A DNA stretch of 64,000 bases from an uncultured Candidatus Saccharibacteria bacterium (GCA_937898545.1 CALEJV010000003.1:248001-312000), one strand, 5' to 3'; shown: positions 25,718 through 34,968, counted from the first letter of the stretch. Notes: generated from the sequence alone by a model not told the origin. A program made the numbers and translations.

Positions 25718-26107
25718 ATGGCACAAGCAAAATCTACCAAGAAAAAGCAGCGCCGATCAGTCCCATCTGGTCAGCTGCATGTACAGGCAACCTTTAACAA
25801 CACTATTGTCACATTTGCAGATAGCAAGGGCAACGTCTTGACCGCTGCCAGCGCTGGTGCATGTGGCTTCCGTGGGAGCAAGAAAGGTACAGCCTATGCA
25901 GCACAGATTGCTGCAGAAAAAGCCGCAGAAGCTGCCAAGAGTAGCTATGGCGTCCGCACCGTTGATGTATTCGTCAAGGGTGTTGGGCTGGGCCGAGATG
26001 CGGCAATTCGCGCAATGAGCAACTTCGACATTGCCGTCAATAGCATCAAAGATGTAACGGGTGTGCCACACGGTGGCGTTCGCCCACGAAAGGCAAGGAG
26101 GGCGTAA
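25718..26107 (+). CDS. rpsK: 30S ribosomal protein S11
   Basis: 129 residues. KKQRRSVPSGQLHVQATFNNTIVTF, SAGACGFRGSKKGT and the ending GVPHGGVRPRKARRA are canonical. It is part of the platform of the 30S subunit. SD GGAGAAAGGA just upstream; rpsD starts directly after the stop. Confidence 0.97.
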   Translation: MAQAKSTKKKQRRSVPSGQLHVQATFNNTIVTFADSKGNVLTAASAGACGFRGSKKGTAYAAQIAAEKAAEAAKSSYGVRTVDVFVKGVGLGRDAAIRAMSNFDIAVNSIKDVTGVPHGGVRPRKARRA

Positions 26108-26725
26108 ATGGCACGAGATAGAAGCCCAATCGTGAAGCAGAGCCGCCGCGAAGGCGTGGCGCTTCACCCTAAGGCACACAAGATTTTGGCACGCAAAAGC
26201 GGTATTCCGGGCGAGCACGCTCATGGCCGTCAGAGCAAACCAAGCATGTACGCAACCCAGCTACGTGAAAAGCAGAAAGTGCGCCGCATGTATGGTCTAC
26301 TAGAGAAGCAGTTTGCTAAGCTTATGAACGAAGCAACTCGCAAACCAGGCCTAAGCGGTGAAAACCTGCTCCGTTTTCTCGAGCTCCGGCTCGACAACGC
26401 TGTGTACCGTGCTGGCTTTGCAACGAGCCGTCGCCAGGCCCGCCAGCTGGTGAGCCACGGTCACTTTGAGCTTAATGGTCGCCGCGTCGATATTCCATCA
26501 ATCCGCCTCAAGGCAGGGGATGTCATTACCGTTCGGCCAAAGAGTGCAAAGTCTGGCTACTTTACTGCAATTGACGACATCTACGGCAACACCTCCCAAC
26601 CACCTCTGAGTTGGCTCAAGAGCGATATCAAAAAACTCAAGATCGAAGTATCGGGCGAGCCAAAGCGCGAAGAAGCTGAGGCTGGTATCAACGAGCAACT
26701 GATTGTTGAGTACTACTCACGCTAA
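26108..26725 (+). CDS. rpsD: 30S ribosomal protein S4
   Basis: 205 residues. Central S4 RNA-binding domain LELRLDNAVYRAGFATSRRQARQLVSHGHFELNGRRV. It nucleates 30S assembly. The N-terminal region has no cysteine cluster (ARDRSPIVKQSRREG), the zinc-free type. GGAGG in the rpsK 3' end serves as its Shine-Dalgarno. Confidence 0.97.
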   Translation: MARDRSPIVKQSRREGVALHPKAHKILARKSGIPGEHAHGRQSKPSMYATQLREKQKVRRMYGLLEKQFAKLMNEATRKPGLSGENLLRFLELRLDNAVYRAGFATSRRQARQLVSHGHFELNGRRVDIPSIRLKAGDVITVRPKSAKSGYFTAIDDIYGNTSQPPLSWLKSDIKKLKIEVSGEPKREEAEAGINEQLIVEYYSR

Positions 26726-26748
26726 CAAGGGTAAGGAGAATTTTGTAC

Positions 26749-27672
26749 ATGTCTAAATTAATTCACGATCCAGCGTTGGCACGCATCGATGACAATGGGC
26801 CGCACAGCAGCACGTTTGTCATTGAGCCACTGCACGCCAGCTACGGCAACACGCTGGGCAACAGCTTGCGCCGGGTGCTGCTGAGCAGTATCCGCGGCGG
26901 AGCCTTTACGGCTTTCCGAATGCAGGGTGCGACACATGAGTTTACCACCGTGCCTGGTGTCAAAGAAGATGTTGTTGACATCATGCTTAATCTCAAGGGC
27001 GTTGACTTGGTTGTGCACAGCGATGAGCCAGTCGAGCTGCGGCTTGAGAAGCAAGGCGCTGGTGCAGTAATCGCTGGGGATATTGCAGCCAATGCTGAGG
27101 TTGAGGTTGTCAACCCTGAGCACGTTATCTGCACAATTGACGACCCACAGGCTAATGTCGTTATTGATCTGGTGGCCGAGGCTGGTCGGGGGTACTACCC
27201 GATCGAAGAGTCGAGTGCTAACCGGCTACACAGCGACATGATCGCCATGGACGCGCAATTTAGCCCCGTGACGCGTGTGCGCTTCAAGGTAGATCCAACT
27301 CGTGTTGGTCAAGAAACCAATCTGGAGCGGCTTGAGATGACCGTCGAGACTGATGGTAGCTTGACACCACGCGATGCCTTCGAGCAAGCTGCGGCAATTT
27401 TGGTCAATCAATATACTGCTCTTGCTGGTAGTACAACTGTTGTATCGGCACCAGCGCTTGGCACTCAAACTGCCGAGGAAGACAACGAGCTGAACACCTC
27501 GATCGAAGACCTTGGCCTCAGCGCCCGCACCGCAAACGCGCTCATCAACAATGAGATTCGCACTGTTCATGACCTCGTCACTTTGACGGAGCAGGACCTG
27601 CGCGAGCTCAAAGGCTTTGGCAGCAAAGCCCTCGACGAAGTAAAAGATAAACTAGCAGAATTGGAGCTCTAA
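26749..27672 (+). CDS. rpoA: DNA-directed RNA polymerase subunit alpha
   Basis: 307 residues. N-terminal assembly domain: FVIEPLHASYGNTLGNSLRRVLLSSI and GVKEDVVDIMLNLKGV. The C-terminal domain (about 255-305, LGLSARTANALINNEIRTVHDL then ELKGFGSKALDEV) binds UP elements and activators. The ATG at 26749 is preferred over the TTG at 26743, because AAGGAG lies 8-14 nt upstream. rplQ begins immediately after the stop. Confidence 0.97.
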   Translation: MSKLIHDPALARIDDNGPHSSTFVIEPLHASYGNTLGNSLRRVLLSSIRGGAFTAFRMQGATHEFTTVPGVKEDVVDIMLNLKGVDLVVHSDEPVELRLEKQGAGAVIAGDIAANAEVEVVNPEHVICTIDDPQANVVIDLVAEAGRGYYPIEESSANRLHSDMIAMDAQFSPVTRVRFKVDPTRVGQETNLERLEMTVETDGSLTPRDAFEQAAAILVNQYTALAGSTTVVSAPALGTQTAEEDNELNTSIEDLGLSARTANALINNEIRTVHDLVTLTEQDLRELKGFGSKALDEVKDKLAELEL

Positions 27673-28077
27673 ATGCATCGACACGGATACAAAGGGCGCA
27701 AGCTCGGCCGCGAACGCGATCAACGTCGAGCCCTGCTCAAAGGCCTAGCAACCAGCTTGGTTGTTGAGGAGCGCATCGAAACAACGCTACCAAAGGCCAA
27801 AGAGTTGGTGCGCTACATCGAAAAGCTCATTACTAAAGCTAAGAAGGGTGACCTCGCTCATCGCCGCGCTGTCATTGCTGGGCTCAGCACACAAGCTGCA
27901 GCAATCAAGCTGGTTGACCAGATTGCCCCGCAACTCGGTCATCGGCCAAGTGGTCACGTGCGTGTGTATCGGACACGCCTGCGCCGTGGTGATGGCGCGC
28001 AGATGGCAATGATTGAGTTTGTTGACGAGCTCAAGCCAATGCCTAAGCCCGAGGCAACCACAAAGGAGGCGAAGTAG
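27673..28077 (+). CDS. rplQ: 50S ribosomal protein L17
   Basis: 134 residues. MHRHGYKGRKLGRERDQRRALLKGLATSLVVEERIETTLPKAKE is standard, followed by the C-terminal domain and a short Lys/Glu tail. It sits at the tunnel exit. Abuts rpoA. Confidence 0.96.
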   Translation: MHRHGYKGRKLGRERDQRRALLKGLATSLVVEERIETTLPKAKELVRYIEKLITKAKKGDLAHRRAVIAGLSTQAAAIKLVDQIAPQLGHRPSGHVRVYRTRLRRGDGAQMAMIEFVDELKPMPKPEATTKEAK

Positions 28078-28079
28078 TT

Positions 28080-28517
28080 ATGGCTCACAAAACATTTTCG
28101 CAAAAGCCAGCCGATGTTAGCCGGCGCTGGATTTTGATCGACGCGAGCCAAGCACCACTTGGCCGCACCGCAACAACCATTGCACAGTACTTGGTTGGCA
28201 AATATAAGCCAACTTACACGCCGCACGTCGATGGAGGCGACTACGTTGTCGTCATCAACGCAGCTAAGGCTGTTGTGACTGGCAAGAAAGAGACGGACAA
28301 GATCTACTACCATCACAGTGGTTTCCCTGGTGGTATCAAAGACGCTCAGCTCAAGGAAGTGCGCGAAAACGCACCAGAGCGCATCATTACTGCTGCTGTG
28401 AAGGGTATGCTACCCAAAAACAAGCTTGCAGCAGATCGCCTAGCTCGTCTCCGCGTCTTTGCTGGCGAAGAGCACGCCCACACCGCACAGCAACCAGAGA
28501 AAGTAGAGGTACAATAA
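28080..28517 (+). CDS. rplM: 50S ribosomal protein L13
   Basis: 145 residues. WILIDASQAPLGRTATTIAQYLVGK, YHHSGFPGGIK and AVKGMLPKNKL are canonical. Starts 2 nt after rplQ with GGAGG in the rplQ 3' end; rpsI follows with no gap. Confidence 0.96.
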   Translation: MAHKTFSQKPADVSRRWILIDASQAPLGRTATTIAQYLVGKYKPTYTPHVDGGDYVVVINAAKAVVTGKKETDKIYYHHSGFPGGIKDAQLKEVRENAPERIITAAVKGMLPKNKLAADRLARLRVFAGEEHAHTAQQPEKVEVQ

Positions 28518-28916
28518 ATGGCACAAGCAACATACGACTATGGCCTTGGCCGGCGCAAAAGCGCTACTGCCCGCGCTCGACTGGTCAAAGGTAAGGGAAA
28601 TATAACGATCAATGGCAAGTCGGCGCTTGACTACCTGTCAGGCAACAAGACATTGCTAGCTGAAGTAACCGACCCACTAGCCTTGGTTGGCAAGCAAAAA
28701 GAGTTTGATGTTACCGTCCTGGTGAAGGGTGGTGGCCTCAGCGGTCAGGTTGATGCTATCAAGATGGCGATCGCTAAAGCGATTACCGTTGGTGCACCAG
28801 ACCTGCGCGGCACACTCAAGAAGGCCGAATTCTTGCGCCGCGACCCACGCGAAAAAGAGCGCAAAAAATACGGCTTGCGCAGCGCCCGCAAACGCGAGCA
28901 GTACTCGAAGCGTTAA
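28518..28916 (+). CDS. rpsI: 30S ribosomal protein S9
   Basis: 132 residues. YDYGLGRRKSATARARLVKGKGNITINGK and the C-terminal SARKREQYSKR, whose terminal Arg contacts P-site tRNA. It closes the ribosomal unit that begins at infA. Confidence 0.97.
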   Translation: MAQATYDYGLGRRKSATARARLVKGKGNITINGKSALDYLSGNKTLLAEVTDPLALVGKQKEFDVTVLVKGGGLSGQVDAIKMAIAKAITVGAPDLRGTLKKAEFLRRDPREKERKKYGLRSARKREQYSKR

Positions 28917-28934
28917 GCATTTTGCCTGCTTCAT

Positions 28935-28965
28935 AACATACCCTGTCAGCATGGCAGGGTATGTT
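28935..28965 (+). terminator. stem-loop after rpsI
   Basis: An 11-bp stem AACATACCCTG / CAGGGTATGTT with a 9-nt loop, 19 nt after rpsI. There is no real T-tract, so termination may be partial. Confidence 0.5.
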
Positions 28966-29104
28966 GCTATAGTAAAATATTACTAAGGGTGGTGAGATAG
29001 AGTAGCTTCTAAACACTAGAAGTGTTACTACAGGTCCCTTATATGCATTATGTCACCATTCTTTTGCAGCCAGCCTACCAAAAATGATACAATACAACAC
29101 TAGT

Positions 29105-29896
29105 ATGTACGACAAACTCCACGAACTATTTGGCCTGGCGTATCCACTACACACCCAGGTATTTGGCGATTGGCACGATATATCTCGACCAGTTATTGTC
29201 CTTATACACGGTATCGGGGTGAATCATAATATTTGGCAAGGCGTACTGAATCAGCTTGGCGATCAACCAGTCTTGGCAGTCGATTTGCTAGGCTTTGGCC
29301 AATCGCGCAAGCCTGCCTGGCCCAATTATACCCTGACTGATCATGCACGTGCCCTGCGCAAAACGATTCGCCATGCTGCGCCGCTGCGCCAGGTGATCTT
29401 GTGTGGGCACTCACTTGGTACACTAGTCGCAATCGAATACACCAAGTTGTTTCCTCGCCGCGTCCAGCAGCTCGTACTGTGCTCACCACCGATCTATCTA
29501 CCAAGTGATATTGCTAAGCGCCCACTACGCGAGGCGCTGCTCAAGACAATTGGCAAAGGATTTCTTAAGGCGATCAACGCGTCACCAAAGCTCATCGGCG
29601 CAGTTAATCAGTACAAACGGACGCAGAAGAATTTTCATGTCAGCCGCGAAGGGTTTTCGCCTTATACTAAGACGGCACGCAATAGTATTTTGCTCCAGAC
29701 CTCGCTCGATGATGCCTGTAATCTACCACCACTACCGATAACGATTCTCTATGGTACACTCGATGCGGTGATGGTGCCAAAGCATTTTAAGACAATCCAG
29801 CGCCAGCGTCGCAATGTCGTAATCGAGACGGCGATTGCCGGCCACGAGATTCGCACCCGCTATGCTAAGCTTATTGCTAAGCATCTCAAACAATAA
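29105..29896 (+). CDS. alpha/beta hydrolase
   Basis: 263 residues. VIVLIHGIGVNHNIW forms the oxyanion strand, the nucleophile elbow is GHSLGT, the acid is probably Asp in YGTLDAVM and the base His in IAGHEIRT. No signal peptide, so cytosolic. Substrate unknown; the family includes esterases, lipases and haloperoxidase-like enzymes. ATG 29105 is preferred over the in-frame ATG at 29084, because TACAAT (29088-29093) is the -10 box. The leader would be about 5 nt. It is convergent with the GH32 gene. Confidence 0.85.
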   Translation: MYDKLHELFGLAYPLHTQVFGDWHDISRPVIVLIHGIGVNHNIWQGVLNQLGDQPVLAVDLLGFGQSRKPAWPNYTLTDHARALRKTIRHAAPLRQVILCGHSLGTLVAIEYTKLFPRRVQQLVLCSPPIYLPSDIAKRPLREALLKTIGKGFLKAINASPKLIGAVNQYKRTQKNFHVSREGFSPYTKTARNSILLQTSLDDACNLPPLPITILYGTLDAVMVPKHFKTIQRQRRNVVIETAIAGHEIRTRYAKLIAKHLKQ

Positions 29897-29961
29897 GCCA
29901 ACTATTTTTGCATGCTTGGCATGCTGGTACTGCGCACTCCTACGTCTCTCTCGATATAATA

Positions 29962-29990
29962 AAAGCTCTCTGTAACAAGAGAGCTTTATT
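29962..29990. terminator. bidirectional terminator between hydrolase and GH32 genes
   Basis: AAAGCTCTCT / AGAGAGCTTT, 10-bp stem with a 6-nt loop, then ATT. It lies between convergent genes. Confidence 0.8.
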
Positions 29991-30022
29991 GTCTATTAGA
30001 GAAGAATTCTTCTTGTGCTGAG

Positions 30023-31675
30023 TTATCGCGTTCTATTTTGGAAGTTGCATAGCGTCGCCGATACGCTATTGTCAGTGCTCGACTCCACCACAACCTGCAT
30101 GTTTGGGTCACTCGAGAGCTTCATCAGCGAATAGATCTGCCCATCTGGCATAGCAATCTCAAGGCTCCCTTTGTCGGCAACGAGATAGACGAAGTAGCGC
30201 TGGCGATTTTGCCAATTATTATATACTGCATACGCCTTCTCGTACTTATTTTTCGCTTCACCAGTGATCTTCGAGCTATTCCGTTTCACCTCATAGGTGC
30301 CAGTCTCGGTGTTGAGGTCAACGCTCACACGACTATCCTTTTGGTTGATAAAGACCCGAACGTGGCCTTTATCGTTAGCTGTATTGTTTGTAAAGTGAAG
30401 GCTAATCTCTTGCGAAGCTTTGCGATTAACTTTGAGCAACTCTTTGTGATAGCCATCAGGTGCCGTCTTGGATGTTCGGGTTGATCGCTTGGTGCGGAGG
30501 CCGCTGGTGCGCGCATTGTTATTAATCAAGCGCGACCGCACGACATACTTTCCATCCTTTTGGGTTATCGAGAGGGAATGGGTTGAGCTCATCGAGCCGA
30601 TATGTTTTGCTGCTTGACCGTCATCCTTCAGAATCTGTCCTTGTGAGTACTCCCAGTTACCCATCCAGCCAATACTCTTAACGCGTGTTGGGCTTTCTTG
30701 GTAGTAATTAGCGCCGTAGTAATCCGTTCCGTAGTCAAGCCGCTCTGGTTGCTGCTCGGCGACAAAGGTACCATTGGCTTCAAGATGGCCAATCATGTAG
30801 TAGCTGCCTGTTGTCGAACCATATTGATAGCCATTAGCACCAAAGAGCAGCGCGTGCTTGGTAGTCTTTGTTTGTGGATCATAAAAGCTCTTGAGGTTAG
30901 GGCACTCAATAAGGCCAAGATCTTTGCCATCAAGCGTGCTACCGTTGAGCATGGTCGCACCCTGGTATTCCCACTTTTTTCCGTCAGTGCTTGAGTAGAT
31001 ACCAACCTTATCACCCTCAGCCAGATACATCATCAGCTTCTTGGTAGATTCATTGTACCAGACGTGTGGGTCGCGGAAGTTCTGCTCTTTGGACTGCGCC
31101 TTCATCACTGGCTGGCTATGGTTATATGGGTGGTAGGTGCGGCCATCATCGAGTGAATATGCGGTATATTGGTGTTGGCCAGTCTCGGTATAGCTCGTGA
31201 AATAAGCAACTACTGCCGTCTTGGGTAAGTCACGGAAAAATCCATTACTATTCTGATACACCGAACCCGAAGCAACTGCCGACCAACCATTGACAAACTT
31301 GGGAATCGCCACACCAAGATCCTCAAAGTGCTCCCAATCCTTGGTGCGAATATGATACCACTCAGTGCCATCGTTGCCCGACTTATAGTTTTTATTGAGC
31401 AGGTAGTAAAGATGGTAGTAGTCATCCGTTCCTTTGAATATTGTCTGGATGTCATTCATGAAGCCTTTTGGCGTATTGTAGTGGTTTGACTGCTGGAATC
31501 CGTCGGTATTGGTATTGGTGTTGGTAGCAATGTTTGATAGATTGCTATTGCTGGAGTTGTGAGCAGATCGTGCGTGAATATAACTCGACCCCACGCTCAG
31601 CAGCGCAAAGCCCGCTACCAGCGCAACGAGGGTATATTTAGTGCTGTTTTTCTTCGTTTTGATGGTTTTTAGCAT
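30023..31675 (-). CDS. secreted glycoside hydrolase family 32 (fructosidase/levanase-like)
   Basis: 550 residues. A basic N terminus plus one hydrophobic stretch (about 14-33, VALVAGFALLSVGSSY) is a signal peptide or anchor, so the enzyme acts outside the cell. The five-bladed propeller motifs are FMND (nucleophile Asp, usually WMNDPNG; here MNDIQ), NFRDPHVWY (RDP) and LIECPNL (acid/base Glu). A C-terminal beta-sandwich follows. It should release fructose from sucrose or fructans such as levan. SD GAGGAGC lies before 31675. Codon use appears a little more A+T rich than its neighbours. No sugar transporter is adjacent. Confidence 0.88.
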   Translation of the reverse strand: MLKTIKTKKNSTKYTLVALVAGFALLSVGSSYIHARSAHNSSNSNLSNIATNTNTNTDGFQQSNHYNTPKGFMNDIQTIFKGTDDYYHLYYLLNKNYKSGNDGTEWYHIRTKDWEHFEDLGVAIPKFVNGWSAVASGSVYQNSNGFFRDLPKTAVVAYFTSYTETGQHQYTAYSLDDGRTYHPYNHSQPVMKAQSKEQNFRDPHVWYNESTKKLMMYLAEGDKVGIYSSTDGKKWEYQGATMLNGSTLDGKDLGLIECPNLKSFYDPQTKTTKHALLFGANGYQYGSTTGSYYMIGHLEANGTFVAEQQPERLDYGTDYYGANYYQESPTRVKSIGWMGNWEYSQGQILKDDGQAAKHIGSMSSTHSLSITQKDGKYVVRSRLINNNARTSGLRTKRSTRTSKTAPDGYHKELLKVNRKASQEISLHFTNNTANDKGHVRVFINQKDSRVSVDLNTETGTYEVKRNSSKITGEAKNKYEKAYAVYNNWQNRQRYFVYLVADKGSLEIAMPDGQIYSLMKLSSDPNMQVVVESSTDNSVSATLCNFQNRTR

Positions 31676-31714
31676 AGTGCTCCTCAGACTTTTCTTGACA
31701 TTAGCAAATCAATA

Positions 31715-31731
31715 AACGGTAAATTATCGTT
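31715..31731. promoter_or_regulatory. operator-like palindrome upstream of the GH32 gene
   Basis: AACGGTAAATTATCGTT has the symmetric form AACG.TAA.TTA.CGTT (14 of 17 positions). It lies 40 nt before the GH32 start and resembles a dimeric repressor site. A second, shorter quasi-palindrome AATGATATCGTT is near 31834-31847, beside a minus-strand TTGACA (31830-31835). No repressor gene is in the window. Confidence 0.4.
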
Positions 31732-31907
31732 GTCGTTTGTGTTGTTCTCCCGTCGTCTTTCTTAACTCCTCTCGTCTCGATTGCCCGAAACGAATCCTTA
31801 CTATCTAGCTAACCAGAAACGCTACTCTATGTCAATGATATCGTTTCGTATAGTACCTCATATACTGCGTGTTCTGACCTCTTATTCAAACTCGCCACCG
31901 AAAATGC

Positions 31908-31913
31908 TATACT
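31908..31913 (+). promoter_or_regulatory. -10 box of trpS, leaderless type
   Basis: TATACT ends 6 nt before the trpS ATG. No Shine-Dalgarno is present. Confidence 0.6.
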
Positions 31914-31919
31914 ACATAT

Positions 31920-32954
31920 ATGTCCAAAGAAGTTATCCTCACCGGAATTCGTAGCAATGAAGAGCCAACGCTTGGCAATTATCTTGGTGCCTTTGTACCC
32001 ATGGTGCAACTGCAGCAGCACTATGCTGGGCGCTACCAGCTCAATATGTTTGTGCCCGACCTGCATAGCTTTACCACACCGATCGATCACACGACGCTCT
32101 ATGAGAATACACTAACCAACCTCAAGTATTTCATTGCAGCAGGGCTCGACATCACCGATGAGCATACGTTTCTCTACCGGCAGAGCTTCATCCCAGCACA
32201 CAGTGAACTAACCTGGATTTTGGACTGCTTCACTGGTTTTGGTGAGATGAGCCGGATGACGCAGTTTAAAGAAAAGTCAGCTGATAACAGTAGTAATGTT
32301 ACTGTTGGGCTCTTTAACTACCCTGTCCTCATGGCGGCTGATATCCTCCTCTATAATGCTCGATGGGTGCCAGTCGGTGAGGATCAGTTCCAGCACTTGG
32401 AGATTACCCGAGATATTGCACTGCGCATGAATCGTAAATTTGGCGAGCTCTTTACTATTCCAGAGCCAACTGCCAAGCAAACCGCCTTCATCCAGCGCGA
32501 CACCGGCCTACGCATCCGCAGCCTGACAAACCCAGAAAAGAAGATGAGTAAGAGTTCTAACGACCAAAAGTCCAAGATCAACCTCGCCGATACCCCCGCC
32601 CAAGCGCGCAAAAAGATCATGGCTGCCACGACAGATTCGCTTGGCGTTATCAACTTCGACTGGCAGCGTCAGCCGGGTATTACCAATCTACTTCAACTGC
32701 TTGCAATCTTAACCGACCGCCCGCAAGCTGAGGTAAATGCCGAGTGGGTAGGGCAGACCCAATATGGTCCACTCAAGCGTGCAGTAGCTGAGGCGGTGGC
32801 TACCTTCCTCACTGATTTTCAAACACGGCTTGCGGACATTTCCGACGAGACACTGCTTGCTACTCTCGAGCGCTCTGAGCGAGCGATGAATGAGGTCGCC
32901 AACACCACGCTCCTCCGCGTACAAAAGGCGGTTGGCCTGCGGAGTACATCATGA
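31920..32954 (+). CDS. trpS: tryptophanyl-tRNA synthetase
   Basis: 344 residues, usual size for the bacterial enzyme. The class I signatures are PTLGNYLGA (the TxGNxxG variant of HIGH) and KKMSKSSN (KMSKS). The specific block LMAADILLYNARWVPVGEDQFQHLEITRDIA binds tryptophan and ATP. It charges tRNA-Trp, and a tRNA-Trp(CCA) gene is at 40813-40887. Predicted leaderless. The following pseudouridine synthase starts 25 nt downstream. Confidence 0.96.
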   Translation: MSKEVILTGIRSNEEPTLGNYLGAFVPMVQLQQHYAGRYQLNMFVPDLHSFTTPIDHTTLYENTLTNLKYFIAAGLDITDEHTFLYRQSFIPAHSELTWILDCFTGFGEMSRMTQFKEKSADNSSNVTVGLFNYPVLMAADILLYNARWVPVGEDQFQHLEITRDIALRMNRKFGELFTIPEPTAKQTAFIQRDTGLRIRSLTNPEKKMSKSSNDQKSKINLADTPAQARKKIMAATTDSLGVINFDWQRQPGITNLLQLLAILTDRPQAEVNAEWVGQTQYGPLKRAVAEAVATFLTDFQTRLADISDETLLATLERSERAMNEVANTTLLRVQKAVGLRSTS

Positions 32955-32979
32955 GTAGAGCGCGAGATGGAGTCATTAT

Positions 32980-34158
32980 ATGAAAATCACATCAAGCGAC
33001 CTCCTTGCTATCTTACGCCAGTTTCGTCAAGCAACTGACGATAATGTCCCGCGTCACATCGACCAAATCGCCAGTAGCCACCCGCAGCCCATCAACCAGC
33101 TGGTGCGCTTTCGCTTCGACCGCCGGCAGTACTTTTTGCTGATCGACGACACAGCGGAGGATCATGCATCCTACATTATGCAGCAGATCTACACCGCAAA
33201 GAGTGATGCAACGGGGGAAATTCTCCCCAACCCACTCAGCGACATCACGACCTACGGCCTACCATTCAAGGGTAAGGATGTCTATCTTTTTCAGCAGCGG
33301 CGTACCACCCAGCGCCTTGATAGCCTGCTTGCAACGCGCTACCCCGAGACTAGTCGCTCCACTTGGCAAAAACACATCAAAGCTGGCCACGTCGCCGTCA
33401 ACGATAGAGTCGTCTGTCAGCCACGCCAACTGGTAGCAGAGATCGACAGTATCGCCATCAACCTACCTGACGCGGTCGACTATAGCGACAAAACCCTCCC
33501 TATCCTCTATATCGATGATGATGTAATTGTTATCAATAAGCCAGCCGGTGTCCTGACCCACAGCAAGGGCGCACTCAATGATGAGTTTACGGTAGCAGAC
33601 TTCTTCCGGCGCTATACTTCGGTTGGGCTGGAGACAAATCGGCCAGGGATTGTTCATCGGCTCGACCGCGACACCAGCGGAGTGATGATTGGTGCACGTA
33701 CGCCTGAGGCCTTCCAGCGGCTTAAGAAGCAATTTGCCGAGCGCCACGCTAAGAAGACATATCTAGCAGTTGTGGCAGGGCAACCCCGTCAGCAGCAAGC
33801 CAAGATCGATGTCCCGCTGGGGCGTAACCCGGCCGCGCCAAGCACCTTTCGAGCCGATCCACGTGGCAAATCTGCCCAAACAATCTACAAAATACTCGCC
33901 TCACAGCCCAGTATGAGCCTGCTCGCTCTGCGCCCCCGCACTGGCCGGACACATCAGCTGCGCGTCCATCTGGCATATATTGGCACACCGATTGTTGGTG
34001 ATCGCATTTATGGATCGGCAGGGGAGCGTCTCCTTCTGCACGCCTACCAGCTCGAAATCACGACTCGTGCGGGCCTACGTCAGACCTTTGTTGCACCGCC
34101 GCCGGCAGCCTTTACAGCACTCTTTCCTGAGGGAGCCGATGCCATCGCTCGTCTATAA
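32980..34158 (+). CDS. RluA-family pseudouridine synthase with N-terminal extension
   Basis: 392 residues. From about 108 an S4 RNA-binding domain (TTQRLDSLLATRYPETSRSTWQKHIKAGHVAVNDRVV), then the catalytic domain with GIVHRLDRDTSG (nucleophile Asp), KKTYLAVVAG and RTGRTHQLRVHLA. It isomerises uridines in rRNA or tRNA; RluD-like specificity is likely but not proven. The first 105 residues (up to YLFQQRR) are an extra domain not seen in ordinary RluD. The start ATG is supported by spacing to trpS, although no strong SD is visible. It overlaps holB by 20 nt. Confidence 0.9.
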   Translation: MKITSSDLLAILRQFRQATDDNVPRHIDQIASSHPQPINQLVRFRFDRRQYFLLIDDTAEDHASYIMQQIYTAKSDATGEILPNPLSDITTYGLPFKGKDVYLFQQRRTTQRLDSLLATRYPETSRSTWQKHIKAGHVAVNDRVVCQPRQLVAEIDSIAINLPDAVDYSDKTLPILYIDDDVIVINKPAGVLTHSKGALNDEFTVADFFRRYTSVGLETNRPGIVHRLDRDTSGVMIGARTPEAFQRLKKQFAERHAKKTYLAVVAGQPRQQQAKIDVPLGRNPAAPSTFRADPRGKSAQTIYKILASQPSMSLLALRPRTGRTHQLRVHLAYIGTPIVGDRIYGSAGERLLLHAYQLEITTRAGLRQTFVAPPPAAFTALFPEGADAIARL

Positions 34159-34966
34159 CCCTCGCACCGAGCAGCGTCTTGCCCAGCTTGCGCAGCAGCC
34201 ACCACAGTCATTGCTTCTTGTTGGTGCGCCTGGACTTGGGCTTATGACCGCAGCACGGCAGGTTGCGAGCCACACCGCACTTATCCTCCGGCCTCATACC
34301 AGCCAGGGCCATGACGACCAGCAACGCGGGACAATTCGCGTTGATGACATCCGCTCGCTTCACACACTTACTCAGGGCAAGGCAACGGCTCGGCAATTTG
34401 TCATTATTGATGATGCCGACCGGATGACACCTGCCGCCCAAAATGCCTTCCTTAAGCTCCTCGAAGAGCCGCCTCACGCGCTTCATCTCATCCTCACTAG
34501 TCATCAGCCCCAACGCTTGCTGGCAACAATTCGCTCACGCGTCCAGACCGTCCGTATCATCCCACCTCAGCCAGACCAAACGGCCACTCAGCTTGATCAA
34601 CTTAGCATTATTGACCCGACGCGCCGCGCCCAGCTGCAGTTTATTGCTCAGCAGCAACCTGCGACAATCGCACGCTTGGCTGCCAATAGCGAGGAATTCC
34701 GCGCCATTGCCCTGGCAATGACCGACGCGCGCCACTATATCACTGGTGCTACCCGCCAACGCATCGTAATTGGGCAGCGCTATAGCCACGATCGAGCTCG
34801 TGCATTGCTCTTGCTTGAGTGTGTGTTGCACATTGCATGGCATACACTTCGGACGCAACCATCGCGGCAGCTGCTTACCCAGGCAGAACATATCGCACGC
34901 GCACACGAGCGCATTACTGCTAATGCCAGCGTGCGGATTCAGCTGCTGGCATGTGGTATACTATAA
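34139..34966 (+). CDS. holB: DNA polymerase III delta' subunit (clamp loader)
   Basis: 275 residues. An AAA+ clamp-loader fold: a degenerate P-loop GAPGLGLMT (no Lys, as in delta'), FVIIDDADRMTPAAQNAFLKLLEEPP, and SRVQTV near the sensor 1 region. It pairs with DnaX (57201). The start at 34139 has GGGAG upstream and lies inside the pseudouridine synthase gene, giving a 20-nt overlap. The zinc ribbon of E. coli delta' is not present in this shorter protein. Confidence 0.85.
   Translation: MPSLVYNPRTEQRLAQLAQQPPQSLLLVGAPGLGLMTAARQVASHTALILRPHTSQGHDDQQRGTIRVDDIRSLHTLTQGKATARQFVIIDDADRMTPAAQNAFLKLLEEPPHALHLILTSHQPQRLLATIRSRVQTVRIIPPQPDQTATQLDQLSIIDPTRRAQLQFIAQQQPATIARLAANSEEFRAIALAMTDARHYITGATRQRIVIGQRYSHDRARALLLLECVLHIAWHTLRTQPSRQLLTQAEHIARAHERITANASVRIQLLACGIL
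34957..34962 (+). promoter_or_regulatory. -10 box of the TPR gene, leaderless type
   Basis: TATACT, 6 nt before ATG 34969, lies inside the last codons of holB. The next gene could therefore be transcribed both with holB and on its own. Confidence 0.5.
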
Positions 34967-34968
34967 CT

